Notes: a model not told the origin generated them from the sequence alone. DNA of 64,000 nucleotides from Xanthomonas prunicola (GCF_002846205.1 NZ_PHKV01000010.1:1-64000); one strand, 5' to 3'; positions 11,701 to 19,134 are shown, counted from the stretch's first letter. Translations and numbers: made by a program.

Positions 11701-14700
11701 GCTCATCCCACGCGTAAGTGGTCTTGATCGCAAGTCCGCTAGGGTCGAGGGTCGATTCGATCAACTGGCCAGACAGATCGTAGCGGAAGTCAGTGATCAC
11801 CCCCCTGGCATCCACCACGCGAAGCTGACGCCCGAGCGCATCATACGTATAACGGGTCGAAGGGCTGCTCGGCAGGATCTCGACCGCACCGGTTTCTGGG
11901 TTGTAGCTCCAGTTTGGTTGGATGCTTGCGGTCTGCCTGCCCGCGTCATCGTAGACGTAGTTGAAGCGTTGCCCGGTCTCGTCGCTGGAGATCAGTCGTC
12001 CGGCATCGTCATACTGACGATTCTTATTGACCGCACCATCTCTCCAGGAAACCAGCCTGCCATTTGCGTCGTACGTATAACTCGCCGGCTTGGCTCCTTC
12101 CACTTGCCGCAGCTCGCCGAACTTGGTGTAACGCGATCGAGTCACCACACCCAGCGCAGAGGTGGTCTGCACTTCTAGTTCCGTATCGTCGTAGCTGAAA
12201 CGTGCGGTGTTTCCGGTTGCGTCGGTGATTTCCAGCGCGCGCGCGAATGCGTCATAACGGGTGACCGTGATCTCGTCACGCCCCTCAACACGGCGCGAGG
12301 TTTGAATGAGCCGGCCATTATTGTCGTAGGCGAAGGTGCTGATGCCTCCGCGCGCATCGGTCTGGCTGACCGAGCGCCCGAATGCGTCGTAACGTGTGCT
12401 TTGGGTCAGGTTGAGCCGTCGCGTGCCTGCATCCTGCACGGTCTGCAACTGCAAGCCGCGACGATCGTAGCTATAGGTCGTGACCGTGCCACGCGGGGTA
12501 CCGGCGGCACGTTCGACCCGTTCGAGCTGGCCAAATATGTTGTAAGCCTGAAGTGTACGAACGCCGAGCGTGTCAGTCATCGTGATGACCTGCCCGTTCG
12601 CGTTGTAGGTGAATTGCTGGCGAGCATCGTTTGCGGCGTTGAACGACAATGTGCCGATCGCATCCTGCAGGCTCTGACGGCTGTCGGGCACCGACAGCTG
12701 CAGGCGGCCTACATAGCGGATCTGTTCGGTCTGATCACCAAATGCGTTGTAACGCCACTCAGTGATTTCGGCTTGCGCATTCTTGACGCCTTCTGCGCTG
12801 GACATGCCCTGTGCGGTGTAGCGCAGGCGCCCTTCGGCGTCATGGATGAACCAGGTCGCCACTCCGTTGGGATTAGTACTGCGGCTCATTCGACCCAACG
12901 CGTCGTACTCGTAGTGCGTTGCGTAACGGGCGATCAACTCCTGGCGTTCCTGATCCGTCTTCGCCTGGAGCAATTTTTCCGACCCGACACCGTCGAGTTC
13001 GGAGACAATCTCGCCGAATGCGTTGTAGAAACGCTTGTTTTCCCGGATATCGACCGTTTCCCGGCCCCACTCGTCTTTATGACGGTCTTCTCTGACGGTC
13101 TGCGCCAGACGACCCGCCGTGTCGTACGTGTAACGTGTCACCAGCCCACTAGTGGAGATCTCAGTTTCCAGCTGGCCCAGCCAATTGAACTGCCGACGCT
13201 GTTGCCGATAGGCGGCCTCATCGGCCACCTCCGCGACCTGCTGGCGAATAACTGTCCAACTGCCTTCGCGCGCCGCAGCCTGCACTTGCTTGTAGTAAGA
13301 CAAGGTCGCTCGGCTGTTGCCGGCCTCGTCGAACACGTATTCGGTGACGTAGCCTTCCGGATCGAGTTGGCCGATCAAGTTACCGCGGCCATCGTAGAAA
13401 AGGCGCGTGGTCTGGTCTGCGTCTGCTGCATTTGGACGCAACTGCTGTAGCGTGCCGGAAGCCCGCAGGCTGGCCGTTGTGGCGGTTGCGTATGCAGTCG
13501 TGCGAACCAGACGCCCTGCCTTGTCGTAGCCACGCTCGACCAGAAAGCCTTCTGCGTCCAGCGTGCCCGTTAGCAAGCCAGAGGCATCGTAGAAATTACG
13601 CGAGACCCGCGCGATGGTGCCGGTGCCGATGGTCGTGGTGACCAGGCGCCCGGCACCGTCGTACGTGTAGCGGGTGACGGTGCCCACTGCGCTGGTTTCG
13701 GTAAGAACACGGCCAGCATCGTCGTAGCTGCGAAGGGTAACGCGGTCGTTAGCGCTATCGAGTTTTAAACCGATTTGGGATACCAATGTCGGGACAACCT
13801 GGGCATCGATCAGCCAGCTGGACGTCGTAACGCGATTGGCATACGCGGTTGTGGCGATCACCCGGTCCGCACCATCGTAGCTGTAGCCGATGACCGTACC
13901 CGTGGCATCGACCTGCGCCGCCAGCCGGCCCTTTTCGTCGTAAAACTGATAGACGCGCCCACCTAGCGCATCTTCGGATGCGCGCAGCAAGCCGGCAGCG
14001 TCATAGATGTAGCGTTGCGTGCGTGCAGCACCGACGGCTGTCGGATCGTCCAACGTTGTGGTGGTCGTGCGCCCGGCGCTGTCGCGCACCTGGATTTGGG
14101 TTGCTCCGGCAGTCTGTGCGATGGCAATGCGCCCCAGGCTGTCCAGGTACTGGTAGGTGGTGGTACGCACGGGCACCGGGGTGCCCGGGACGAGAGGAGG
14201 ATCAACTGGATCCGTAGGATCAACCGGATCTGCGGGGTCTGCGGGATCTGTCGGATCTGTCGGATCTGTCGGATCTGTCGGGTCTGTCGGGTCTGTCGGA
14301 ACAGGCGAGTCGAGGGGTACGCCTTGACTCTGCACGGTGCCCAGCAGCCGGCCCATGCCATCGTAGGAGTAGTCCACGATTTCGCTCAGCATCGGTGCTT
14401 CCACAGTGCCGCGCACGGTAGCCTTGCGCAGCAACAACCCCTGGCCGTCGTAGGTGGACCACGTGGTCAGCGTGGCCTCATCGCGCATGCCCACGCCGTT
14501 GGCATCGACCTGGGCGAAGGCAACCGTCAGCGCTAGGCGTCCATTCGGATCGTAGCTGTATTCCACCAGGCCGCTGTCTGCGAGCAATGGCGCCGACCAG
14601 GCCTGCAGCGCCGCCTCGGTGTACGCCGTGCCGACGTAGCTTGCATTGGCAAAACTGCGCCGGCTTGCCAGTTGGCCTACGCCTGTGCCGCTGCTTGCGT

Positions 14701-16132
14701 AGTCCAGAGAGCTCACACGGCCTTCGGCATCGACGATGAAACGCAGCCGATCCTGACTGTCGTAGACGTAACGCGTGCGCAGCGCGCCCGCTACTGGGGG
14801 CTCTGCGGTGCTGAAATTGGTGGCGCCGGCAAGGTAACGCGTTTCCGAAAGCACCTGGTTCTGCGCCGAATAAGCGCGAATCGTGACTTCGCCGGCCTTG
14901 TTGGTTTCGCGCAGCACATTGCCGCTGGCATCATAGATATAGGTGACCTGCGTCAGTACAGCACTGCCGCGTGCTTGCTTGGTCGAGGTGAGGTTGCCTG
15001 CAGCGTCATAGGTGTAGCTGGTGACATCACGCTGGCCGCTCACTGGCGGAGCAAGCACCTCCAGCAGTTGGCCCGCCGTATCGAAGCGGTAGCTCCAGCT
15101 GCGCCCCGCTGCATCGGTGATATCGGTCTGGCGCTGATCGGTGGCATAGGTCAGGGTATAGGCCTGCGCTTGAGCGCCTTCGCCATATGCCACGCTGGCC
15201 AAACGGCCATCGCTTTGATAGCTGTAACGGGTCACCACCCCGTCACTCTGGCGTACTGAGGCGATCCTCAGGCTGGTCGCATCGACATAGCTGTATTCGG
15301 TCCGGAACAAGTGGCCGTCGTTGGCCGCCCGGTCCGCGGTGTTCCAGAGGTTGTCGCTGTCGTCCTGCGGCGTCAGGTCGGTGACCACGGCAGTCAAACG
15401 GCCCTGGGTGTCGTACTCGTAGCCGACTTGATGCTGGATGACACCCGCCTGCCGGGTACCAACCAATGCAAGGCGACCTTGAGCATCATAGGAAAACACG
15501 ATCGCATCGCCATTCGCGCTGCCATCAACCTGGACGACCGCGGCAACGCGGCCATCGATGGTGTAGGTCACATCAAAGGCTGCCGAGGCACCTCCGTCCG
15601 TGGTTCCTGCAACGATCTTGAGCAACCGCCCCTGCGCGGTGGCGTCGGCATGATCGGCGAACAGTTCCTGGCGACGCGTACTACCTTCGGTAAGGGTCCA
15701 GGTCTTGGACTCGGCATCCCAGGACAGCGTGTCGTGTGCGCCCGCTCCGGCGGTAGATACATACCTGTGGGTGGTCGTGTCGTATTGGAACTCGGTGGTG
15801 CTGCCGTCGCCCTGTTGCAACCGTGCGCGCGAACCGGCGGTATTAAGTGTGCCGATCAGGCTGATCTTGCGCTCGAAGCCCGTCAGCCAGCCATCGGCAC
15901 CCACATCGGAGAGCTGCCCCAGGCTGTTGTAGGTGCGATTCAATCCAACCGACAGGCCACGGAAGTTTAGGTGCTCGTCGGCCGCCTGCAGCACAAGATT
16001 GCCCTGAGCCACATTGACGTATTGCCGGTCGCGTCCCTGACCCAGCGAGGCGGTACCACCGGTTGTCGCCCCGAGGGCAGCAAGAGAACTGTCGAACAGT
16101 CCCAGTCCATTGCCCGTAAACACTGCCACCAT
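2729..16132 (-). CDS. Giant RHS/YD-repeat polymorphic toxin with LysM domain
   Basis: This is a 4467-residue protein starting MVAVFTGNGLGLF with an AGGAG box upstream and no signal peptide. About residues 60-3000 are dense YD repeats (YTYDAAGR, YSYDGxGR), expected to form the RHS shell. A Pro-Thr-Asp tract sits near 610-650. Two ~160-residue repeats with a lectin-like beta-sandwich look (VAVVPGQ, GNVVDSGS, LWxDxFQWT) lie near 3080-3410. A LysM domain (VQAGDTLRGLAQRLYGN) is near 3745-3790, followed by an Ala/Gly-rich hydrophobic pre-toxin region near 3820-3960. The last ~65 residues carry GHTSLTGG, VQAAGE and SGHYRP (near 4433), seen in polymorphic toxin C-termini. The canonical DPxG core motif that normally precedes RHS tips was not seen. 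There is no PAAR or VgrG, so the export route is unknown. An immunity gene overlaps its end. Confidence 0.9.
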   Translation of the reverse strand: MVAVFTGNGLGLFDSSLAALGATTGGTASLGQGRDRQYVNVAQGNLVLQAADEHLNFRGLSVGLNRTYNSLGQLSDVGADGWLTGFERKISLIGTLNTAGSRARLQQGDGSTTEFQYDTTTHRYVSTAGAGAHDTLSWDAESKTWTLTEGSTRRQELFADHADATAQGRLLKIVAGTTDGGASAAFDVTYTIDGRVAAVVQVDGSANGDAIVFSYDAQGRLALVGTRQAGVIQHQVGYEYDTQGRLTAVVTDLTPQDDSDNLWNTADRAANDGHLFRTEYSYVDATSLRIASVRQSDGVVTRYSYQSDGRLASVAYGEGAQAQAYTLTYATDQRQTDITDAAGRSWSYRFDTAGQLLEVLAPPVSGQRDVTSYTYDAAGNLTSTKQARGSAVLTQVTYIYDASGNVLRETNKAGEVTIRAYSAQNQVLSETRYLAGATNFSTAEPPVAGALRTRYVYDSQDRLRFIVDAEGRVSSLDYASSGTGVGQLASRRSFANASYVGTAYTEAALQAWSAPLLADSGLVEYSYDPNGRLALTVAFAQVDANGVGMRDEATLTTWSTYDGQGLLLRKATVRGTVEAPMLSEIVDYSYDGMGRLLGTVQSQGVPLDSPVPTDPTDPTDPTDPTDPTDPADPADPVDPTDPVDPPLVPGTPVPVRTTTYQYLDSLGRIAIAQTAGATQIQVRDSAGRTTTTTLDDPTAVGAARTQRYIYDAAGLLRASEDALGGRVYQFYDEKGRLAAQVDATGTVIGYSYDGADRVIATTAYANRVTTSSWLIDAQVVPTLVSQIGLKLDSANDRVTLRSYDDAGRVLTETSAVGTVTRYTYDGAGRLVTTTIGTGTIARVSRNFYDASGLLTGTLDAEGFLVERGYDKAGRLVRTTAYATATTASLRASGTLQQLRPNAADADQTTRLFYDGRGNLIGQLDPEGYVTEYVFDEAGNSRATLSYYKQVQAAAREGSWTVIRQQVAEVADEAAYRQQRRQFNWLGQLETEISTSGLVTRYTYDTAGRLAQTVREDRHKDEWGRETVDIRENKRFYNAFGEIVSELDGVGSEKLLQAKTDQERQELIARYATHYEYDALGRMSRSTNPNGVATWFIHDAEGRLRYTAQGMSSAEGVKNAQAEITEWRYNAFGDQTEQIRYVGRLQLSVPDSRQSLQDAIGTLSFNAANDARQQFTYNANGQVITMTDTLGVRTLQAYNIFGQLERVERAAGTPRGTVTTYSYDRRGLQLQTVQDAGTRRLNLTQSTRYDAFGRSVSQTDARGGISTFAYDNNGRLIQTSRRVEGRDEITVTRYDAFARALEITDATGNTARFSYDDTELEVQTTSALGVVTRSRYTKFGELRQVEGAKPASYTYDANGRLVSWRDGAVNKNRQYDDAGRLISSDETGQRFNYVYDDAGRQTASIQPNWSYNPETGAVEILPSSPSTRYTYDALGRQLRVVDARGVITDFRYDLSGQLIESTLDPSGLAIKTTYAWDELGRQVSIVEGVGTTAARTTLYTYDAAGRRVREVVDPTKLALTTSYTYDANGNLVARQDASGSLTRYTYDEANRLRFQIDGIGAVTEHHYDAAGRVVATRTYAQPVALSNTTLQATSAQLQALIARNDARDQQQYVVFNADGQVSLTIDGAGATVSYAYDAKGRQVKTIRHIWPIALDSTKRQALESGESSTDGVEVELDWRDSVEWKAYYASGAVAATVDGSGAVTEFFYNRSGLLSGRRDYAQRIDLDQSTDQDNYQSVRQRLDRGGYEADDLGTNSTQSTLGLAKNLDDGYREVGYIRDSAGRIIYEVQTISEYIVSDRDSYRNSSKLSVKEYVYTATGELSSETVYGLGIFAPGDAGVPILGNWWADSPNLLKDKLAEAAQYENRQILSRTRSYYYDAAGRQRFAIDESGAVTEQKYDAMGRVIDKRSYATLLSSAPATLAEVEASVGNATSYQGESFRYDAAGRVISQTDRLGKVDSFGYDGAGRMIRHQDRNGAVWNYTYDAAGNKTAQFSPAVTVATADASGVVTSTQRSLVTRYTYDGQGNVTSMIEDADGGRPRVTSYEYDNRGNQIRTIFPDAGRLDATGQLVASGERATVEVTYDAFGNAVMQKDVRGKYSYKAYNPEGRLTYDVDAEGYVTGYGYNAFGEQSRLTRYAYKADMSTDSPAENPETIDRYLQWIGSSSDRTVYTFYDRAGRKSSVGTMNLIVPALARASDQVQATYWGQEPVEQDLDWSATSRTTFYYDAFGNLTKEAVLLDRNYWGNYTDLGYGKYALTYHAYDANGREIRRTDPEGYVTTYEYTATGQLSKQTEYANPVPEDEAEKIPAVDPSDRDRSTTYIYDALGRKTSETVTRRAQDRFGVASVGPLTNTYSYDAEGRLTQSRIKDQIVNMAYDALGRMVLTREAVRGAVSAAASGLLASGDVSGIDDAKLYQDVLPTTTMRYDAFGNLVEQSSGADGAGWVTQTFRYDWQGRNIWQRDVLGNELTRTFDAADRVLEERRRVSYATFSQSESGRFNYTWQAAAELGEWAWLSTRYSYDNQGQQLSKQSIRESFAGGQSLGEVVEASERVIYNAFGEITVKDFLGGSEVDYSIEYDYDERGNVTFSNADGVRRNFRYDAGNRQISESHYVGNSDWMSQAGRYVETSLDLDLLGRVITRTQLGPWTAGISQDVVTRHGYDRWGNQTWVIDAKGNRTDFAYNDTNQLISQTAPEVKVVSASGVTTYERPVMRWFYDAMGQLVGTRDANGNGRRYQYDIRGRLLSEEDATGGIKRYRYDALGRQTLSSDADGTLTFKQVDAAGRVVSVWADNGNKADGQRSWQQVESYVLDQDGNRLVSIDSNGKVTKACYDSQGRMIRSESATGVVMEYAYDLRGNKILERNALAGARHATAVEGRDWKIDRDGQQVFFDEKTWTYDAFNRVIDHNDLSGLDYDYTYDWSSGQLLSVSISERPGGLLRALESSTQMEHEPGEPSDPGDPTPPAPSYVESQRNYFYNADGLVARIEEPSSSFDSDGGGRRTNITYYEYDANGNRTLEETASYDANNQFLRVATRTSYDAHNRIERVIQDDLVAQRRLLDVRYSYDAVGNRRLVEMGSAFNPAGEQPSNASFEEGNRGWTSGEGWVISQRGAGGAANTGTWGAEFKGSNKGPQSITNNKRVAVVPGQTVTASAMVQQGASSAGKASACVLIIWYDAAGNMLTGGEGRSWTSGNVVDSGSKGNWGKSELTTTVPPGAAYMAIAGNANKRVSSNSLWMDDFQWTIGPVPNPAPLNAGMEQGSSNWHLDEGWTIGQEGAGGDAYTGSYSAQFNGSNKGPQSILNRERVAVVPGQEVSASVMVQQGASSAGDASARVLIVWFDIDGNMLPGGEDLSWSGGNVVDSGSGGAWHKSSVTATAPPGAAFMSIAASANKRAGGDPLWVDEFQWTYTPVRSGIDELPVDKAYWFDYDKENRATVSNGVLQNGQIVITNDDTSSLQSYDRDGKVTLRQSFDNGVLKRQQVFYDDQGRVVRIMQTLPDNVTRLLETSRYDASGRLLERRQYADDGSAKRIDVSSYDADGRLISQTAYGIPMGGVYQPVDEEGNPLPMPDDGLEGLQLLSVVNYQDGTAATGYDAAGRLRGYRYSLVRNEQGSGMTTPEGYTHTYRYTYQGAETYLTKQVVGTSTNATFKTSNSTSTYDAWGKLLSVRENTPGGKVDDRLRYFTMDAEGNILRRTEGTFEGGKFTQDDAARLRTEQYAFANGQYVAAGRFDGKTDVLGQMSAYASTDVGTYKVTVQAGDTLRGLAQRLYGNSNLWYVLAEANAIDDDSGLVAGATLNVPDVKANTNDASTFKPFNASEAIGSTTPSLPYIPKPPEAGCGTLGMIIMVVVAVVVTYFTAGATSGYFAAAFSAASSTAGAVAASAATYAVAGAAGSIASQGVGSAMGQTSFSWRNVAASSIASAATAGFSTAVSASVGPVVGAMSTAAVGNVSNYLANRLVGNEASFSWRSVAASAVTAGITQQLAPTIARSIGVDTMKYGQAIVSGITGGVVSAHVRQGLIGGAVDYRDVSIDAFGNALMGSLMQRDQAARVQQSSSSALTASSGVDSGSGATFYDPDYRADWLYGNGAASSPAGAGAGLVEIEAMQRMVRERSGLLPTKSVDAEGRPVGYYVPANADIDDVTGNQLILDTLEYNRGLAVQGISMPVLLPSVNAPYADWVSANHELQEWIYGKESSVLSITDPANAIDAVPWSLNEGMQDKIADIKDYTLNAPNAAMAAVGAGTYAVVSLAGALTEGVTSGVRLATNTQMRKQAILGAAHAVTHPGETIRGAANGWMNMSDEQRLLAGGSMLVGMAAPVSRLGALTEARGTVGGLSSRINSWEDLGVPNTTGINPAVTAAEQDVVLFSNKFPNDPIGDPKFVPKDRLSGVSGNFNYVVIEDGSLVVGRSGHTSLTGGADVQAAGEVQLYNGNIKWIDNSSGHYRPFGPTLQPTAENAFNSIGLDAAGKFKYRNW
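14196..14299 (-). repeat. 9-bp tandem repeats encoding Pro-Thr-Asp hinge in the RHS protein
   Basis: Units of GATCTGTCG (plus strand) and close variants repeat in tandem, encoding (Pro-Thr/Ala/Val-Asp)n on the minus strand. Unit length is a multiple of three, so copy-number change would lengthen or shorten the hinge without breaking the frame. Confidence 0.8.
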
Positions 16133-16231
16133 GCCCTTAGCTCCTAATGGATTGTCGGTCGGCGCTCTTTCGCCGTTACCTCCCTACAATCCCGGGGCAC
16201 AGAAATTAGTTTAGGCCTGGTGGTGAGCCAT

Positions 16232-17041
16232 TTAGGGGCGACCAATGCCAGCCACCCAACGTTCGAAAGAGGCCGTGACCGCATCGACCAATAGTGCGGC
16301 CATCCCATTGGCTTCCACGCATAGCGTGTTGTCCCAGTAAGGGCCGGCCTCACTCAGCTGCGTGACACCATGCAATCCGATGACGGGAACGTTCATCGCG
16401 TCGCAGAAGTACAGCGGCCCGCTGTCCACCGTGACCACCAGGCAGGCACGTCGCAGCAATGCCGGCCAGTTCTCCGGGGTGTCCATGCCAACCAGATTGA
16501 CGTGCGTATCACCGGCAATGCCATCGGCCAGCGCTTTCGCCTGGGGTGGACCGACGATCGCCACCTGGAATCCTCGCTGCGTTACATAGCGTGCGAGCGC
16601 TCGCCAGCGATCAGGCTCCCAACGTTTTGGAGCAAAATCGGCCCATGGGCTAAACACGACCCAGGACGACCCAGGCATGAGATGCGTCACCCATGGCCCA
16701 TCTTCGGTAGGAATTTCCATTCTGACCGGAGCTGCATCCTGCGACAGACTCTGTAGCCAAACGTCGGTTGGTTGTAAGTTCGCTCGCCAATGCGGCCTGA
16801 GCACGCGCCCACCATCGACGTGAAAGCGAAAATGGATAGGCAATCGTCGTAGCGAGCGGTAGTAGTTCGGACGTAACCCGAGCACAGCGACCGGACCGTT
16901 TTGAAGCGCGGCGCCGATTGCGGGAAGCGCCATCACCAGGTCGCCGGTATGTGCACCTTCCATCGGGAAGACAATGCCGTCAGGCGACCATCTCGCGAGC
17001 AGGAGTGATGACGATGCATCGCCAATCACGTGGTCTTTCAA
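16232..17041 (-). CDS. Family-9 glycosyltransferase-like (heptosyltransferase-type) protein
   Basis: About 269 residues, shorter than the usual ~320-350 of heptosyltransferases. The C-terminal half has the donor-binding pattern of family 9: VVFSPWADFAPKRWEPDRW, then VVTVDSGPLYFCDAMNVPVIGLHG. The N-terminal half is abbreviated (GAHTGDLVMALPAIGAAL is the GDxxxxLPxxxAL motif). The start is taken as TTG at 17041, overlapping the upstream stop; GTG at 17029 with GAAAG upstream is an alternative. It lies in the same direction between a small gene and the giant RHS gene. The location suggests action on the RHS protein or a surface glycan, which is inference. Confidence 0.7.
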   Translation of the reverse strand: MKDHVIGDASSSLLLARWSPDGIVFPMEGAHTGDLVMALPAIGAALQNGPVAVLGLRPNYYRSLRRLPIHFRFHVDGGRVLRPHWRANLQPTDVWLQSLSQDAAPVRMEIPTEDGPWVTHLMPGSSWVVFSPWADFAPKRWEPDRWRALARYVTQRGFQVAIVGPPQAKALADGIAGDTHVNLVGMDTPENWPALLRRACLVVTVDSGPLYFCDAMNVPVIGLHGVTQLSEAGPYWDNTLCVEANGMAALLVDAVTASFERWVAGIGRP

Positions 17042-17424
17042 CTCTTGCGTTGCAGTGAACGCAGCAAGCCCAAGAACGCATGGCCGCCAGGATCCGCGGT
17101 GTCGAGCGCTGCTTCGATGCGCTGCGTGATCGGCGTCCATTCGGGATGCTCGCGAAATGCCCGGCCGAACTCCCAGAGCAACACTTGGCGTATCAACAAT
17201 GGCCGCGCGCGGCGTACCGCTGCCAGATCGTTGCCCGTGACCTCACTGGCGATCTGCGCCAGCTGACGCTCAAGCTGTGCAGTGGAATTGGCCTGCCTCG
17301 TACGGGTGCCTTCCGATGTTCGGTTCGTCACGCCTGAGTGGGAAGCCGTCTTGCGCCCACGAGCCGTTTCTCCACGAATCGCCGCGATTAATGCAGCAGT
17401 CGGCGATAGAGGGTTTATCTCCAT
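17038..17424 (-). CDS. Hypothetical protein of the RHS operon
   Basis: 128 residues. The N-terminal ~45 are Ser/Thr/Arg-rich and probably disordered (TARGRKTASHSGVTNRTSEG). The rest looks helical (QLERQLAQIASEV, RPLLIRQVLLWEFGRAF) and ends LLRSLQRKS. No signal peptide, membrane segment or known family was recognised. It starts three bases after the TPR gene's stop and its own stop overlaps the glycosyltransferase start, so the genes are translationally linked. A chaperone or adaptor for the RHS protein is possible by position only. Confidence 0.6.
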   Translation of the reverse strand: MEINPLSPTAALIAAIRGETARGRKTASHSGVTNRTSEGTRTRQANSTAQLERQLAQIASEVTGNDLAAVRRARPLLIRQVLLWEFGRAFREHPEWTPITQRIEAALDTADPGGHAFLGLLRSLQRKS

Positions 17425-17427
17425 GTT

Positions 17428-17988
17428 CTAGTTGTAGCGGCTGTAGTTGGACAGCAACATGGACGCACCAGGTAACGTAGCGCCGGTGTCGGCCTGCGTG
17501 GACGCGAGCGACCCATTGGTACTCGACAGCAACTGCACGAGGCGTTGCATGTCCGCTTGCAATGCGGCGATCGGCTGCCCCTGAGTCAACCCCATCTGCA
17601 GTTGCGAGATGGCAAGATCCACATGGTCATGGGCAATCGAGATCAGAGCGCTTGCATAGCTACCGATCGCGCCTTCGATTGATTCGGCCAATGGTGTCAG
17701 CATCTGAACCGCATCGCTGTTGCGGCCTGTGACCAGCAACAGTTGACCCAGTTGAAAGCGCGCCATCGGAAATTCCGCAGACAACTGCAGTGCACGATGG
17801 AATGCTTGCTCGGCGAGATCCAGATCGCCCAGCTGAGCACGCTGTGCACCGAGCAGATAGTGCGCCTGTGCGCATTCCGGGTCTTGCGCTAGAAGTGCGC
17901 CAAGGATTGCGAGCGATTCTGCATCATTGGCATCCAGCATGGCCTGCGCCGCGCGCGCGAGAAGCTGCTCTGTGCCTTGCTGTGTCAT
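17428..17988 (-). CDS. Tetratricopeptide-repeat protein heading the RHS operon
   Basis: 186 residues with about three TPR units (residues 6-110: AHYLLGAQRAQLGDLDLAEQAFHRAL and similar) and a Ser/Thr-rich tail. There is no signal peptide. It is the first gene of a minus-strand run of closely spaced genes ending in the RHS gene and immunity gene. TPR proteins often pair with family-9 glycosyltransferases or act as secretion chaperones; which applies here is unknown. Confidence 0.75.
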   Translation of the reverse strand: MTQQGTEQLLARAAQAMLDANDAESLAILGALLAQDPECAQAHYLLGAQRAQLGDLDLAEQAFHRALQLSAEFPMARFQLGQLLLVTGRNSDAVQMLTPLAESIEGAIGSYASALISIAHDHVDLAISQLQMGLTQGQPIAALQADMQRLVQLLSSTNGSLASTQADTGATLPGASMLLSNYSRYN

Positions 17989-18282
17989 GTCGATCTCTAC
18001 TCAAAGTATGGACGTTCAATCTCACTATCCCGCCCGGGCGCCAAGAGTTTAGCGTCGTACCGCCGGTCCATGAGCGCCTCGATCGTCGTCACACTTCGCT
18101 AGCGCCAGGTGGGTTTCTCGTGCAACACAAGAAAGCGCAGCTGAATCTGGCGCGATGATTCATCAACTGGTCAGTCCAGAATTCATGTCGCGTTCCATCG
18201 AATAACGGAGAATTTACATCTCGGCAGCGAACGGCATTCGCCTCAGCGCCGGCCCAATCAAATAAGTACAGGTATCCCGATC

Positions 18283-18879
18283 ATGAAGACTTCTTTGCTG
18301 GCCCTCGGCCTTCTCGCAGCTCTGCCGTTTGCGGCTTCGGCTGCTGAAAACCTCTCCTACAACTTCGTCGAAGGCGACTACGTGCGCACTCCGACCGAAG
18401 GCCGCGATGCGGACGGCTGGGGCGTGAAGGCATCTTATGCTGTCGCTCCGAACTTCCACGTGTTCGGCGATTACAGCAAGCAGAATGCTGACGACAACAA
18501 CAACGTGTTCGAAAACACCAACTCCGACTTCCAGCAGTGGGGCGTTGGCGTGGGCTTCAACCACGAAATCGCCACCAGCACGGACTTCGTCGCCCGCGTT
18601 GCGTACCGCAAGCTGGACCTGGACACCCCGAACATCAACTTCGACGGCTACAGCGTTGAAGCCGGTCTGCGTAACGCCTTCGGCGAGCACTTCGAAGTCT
18701 ATGCGCTGGCTGGTTACGAAGACTTCTCCAAGAAGCGTGGCATCGACATCGGTGACAACTTCTACGGCCGCCTTGGCGCCCAGGTGAAGTTGAACCAGAA
18801 CTGGGGCATCAACGGCGACATCCGTATGGATGGCGACGGCAACAAGGAATGGTCGGTCGGCCCGCGCTTCAGCTGGTAA
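18283..18879 (+). CDS. ax21: Ax21-family outer-membrane beta-barrel protein
   Basis: 198 residues with a clear signal peptide (MKTSLLALGLLAALPFAASA, cleavage before AENLSYNF). Alternating hydrophobic strands and a terminal aromatic (PRFSW) are typical of a small outer-membrane barrel. The mature N-terminus, with FVEGDYVRTPT and GRDADGWGVKAS, matches Xanthomonas Ax21. Earlier claims that Ax21 is the XA21 elicitor and a quorum signal were retracted; export to the outer membrane and vesicles stands. The gene is monocistronic with a strong terminator after it, and is the best genus marker in the window. Confidence 0.93.
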   Translation: MKTSLLALGLLAALPFAASAAENLSYNFVEGDYVRTPTEGRDADGWGVKASYAVAPNFHVFGDYSKQNADDNNNVFENTNSDFQQWGVGVGFNHEIATSTDFVARVAYRKLDLDTPNINFDGYSVEAGLRNAFGEHFEVYALAGYEDFSKKRGIDIGDNFYGRLGAQVKLNQNWGINGDIRMDGDGNKEWSVGPRFSW

Positions 18880-18925
18880 GCCGCACGTTGAACTGCAACG
18901 CGACTCTCTCTCCCGCGTTGCATTG

Positions 18926-18959
18926 GAAGCCCGGTCCCCCGACCGGGCTTCTTTCTTTT
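18926..18959 (+). terminator. Rho-independent terminator of ax21
   Basis: An 11-bp perfect stem GAAGCCCGGTC/GACCGGGCTTC with a CCCC loop is followed by TTTCTTTT, 46 bp after the ax21 stop. Confidence 0.9.
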
Positions 18960-19134
18960 GGGCGATCGGTTGGCGGTGTGTCCGCACACGTTGCCTAACG
19001 CGGCGCTTTGCACTGGGGAATCCTCGCCAACGGTGCACCTGCCACGAGGAAGTGGCCGCGTCCGCGTTGGGTGCGTAGCAATGCCTGACGCCTGATCCGC
19101 CGAAGCTCGACGTACGCCGTGCAACAGCCAATCA

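Noticed and set aside
1..17988. Insertion sequence or prophage ends around the RHS region
   Set aside because: No transposase, integrase, tRNA gene or terminal inverted repeats were seen near the region.
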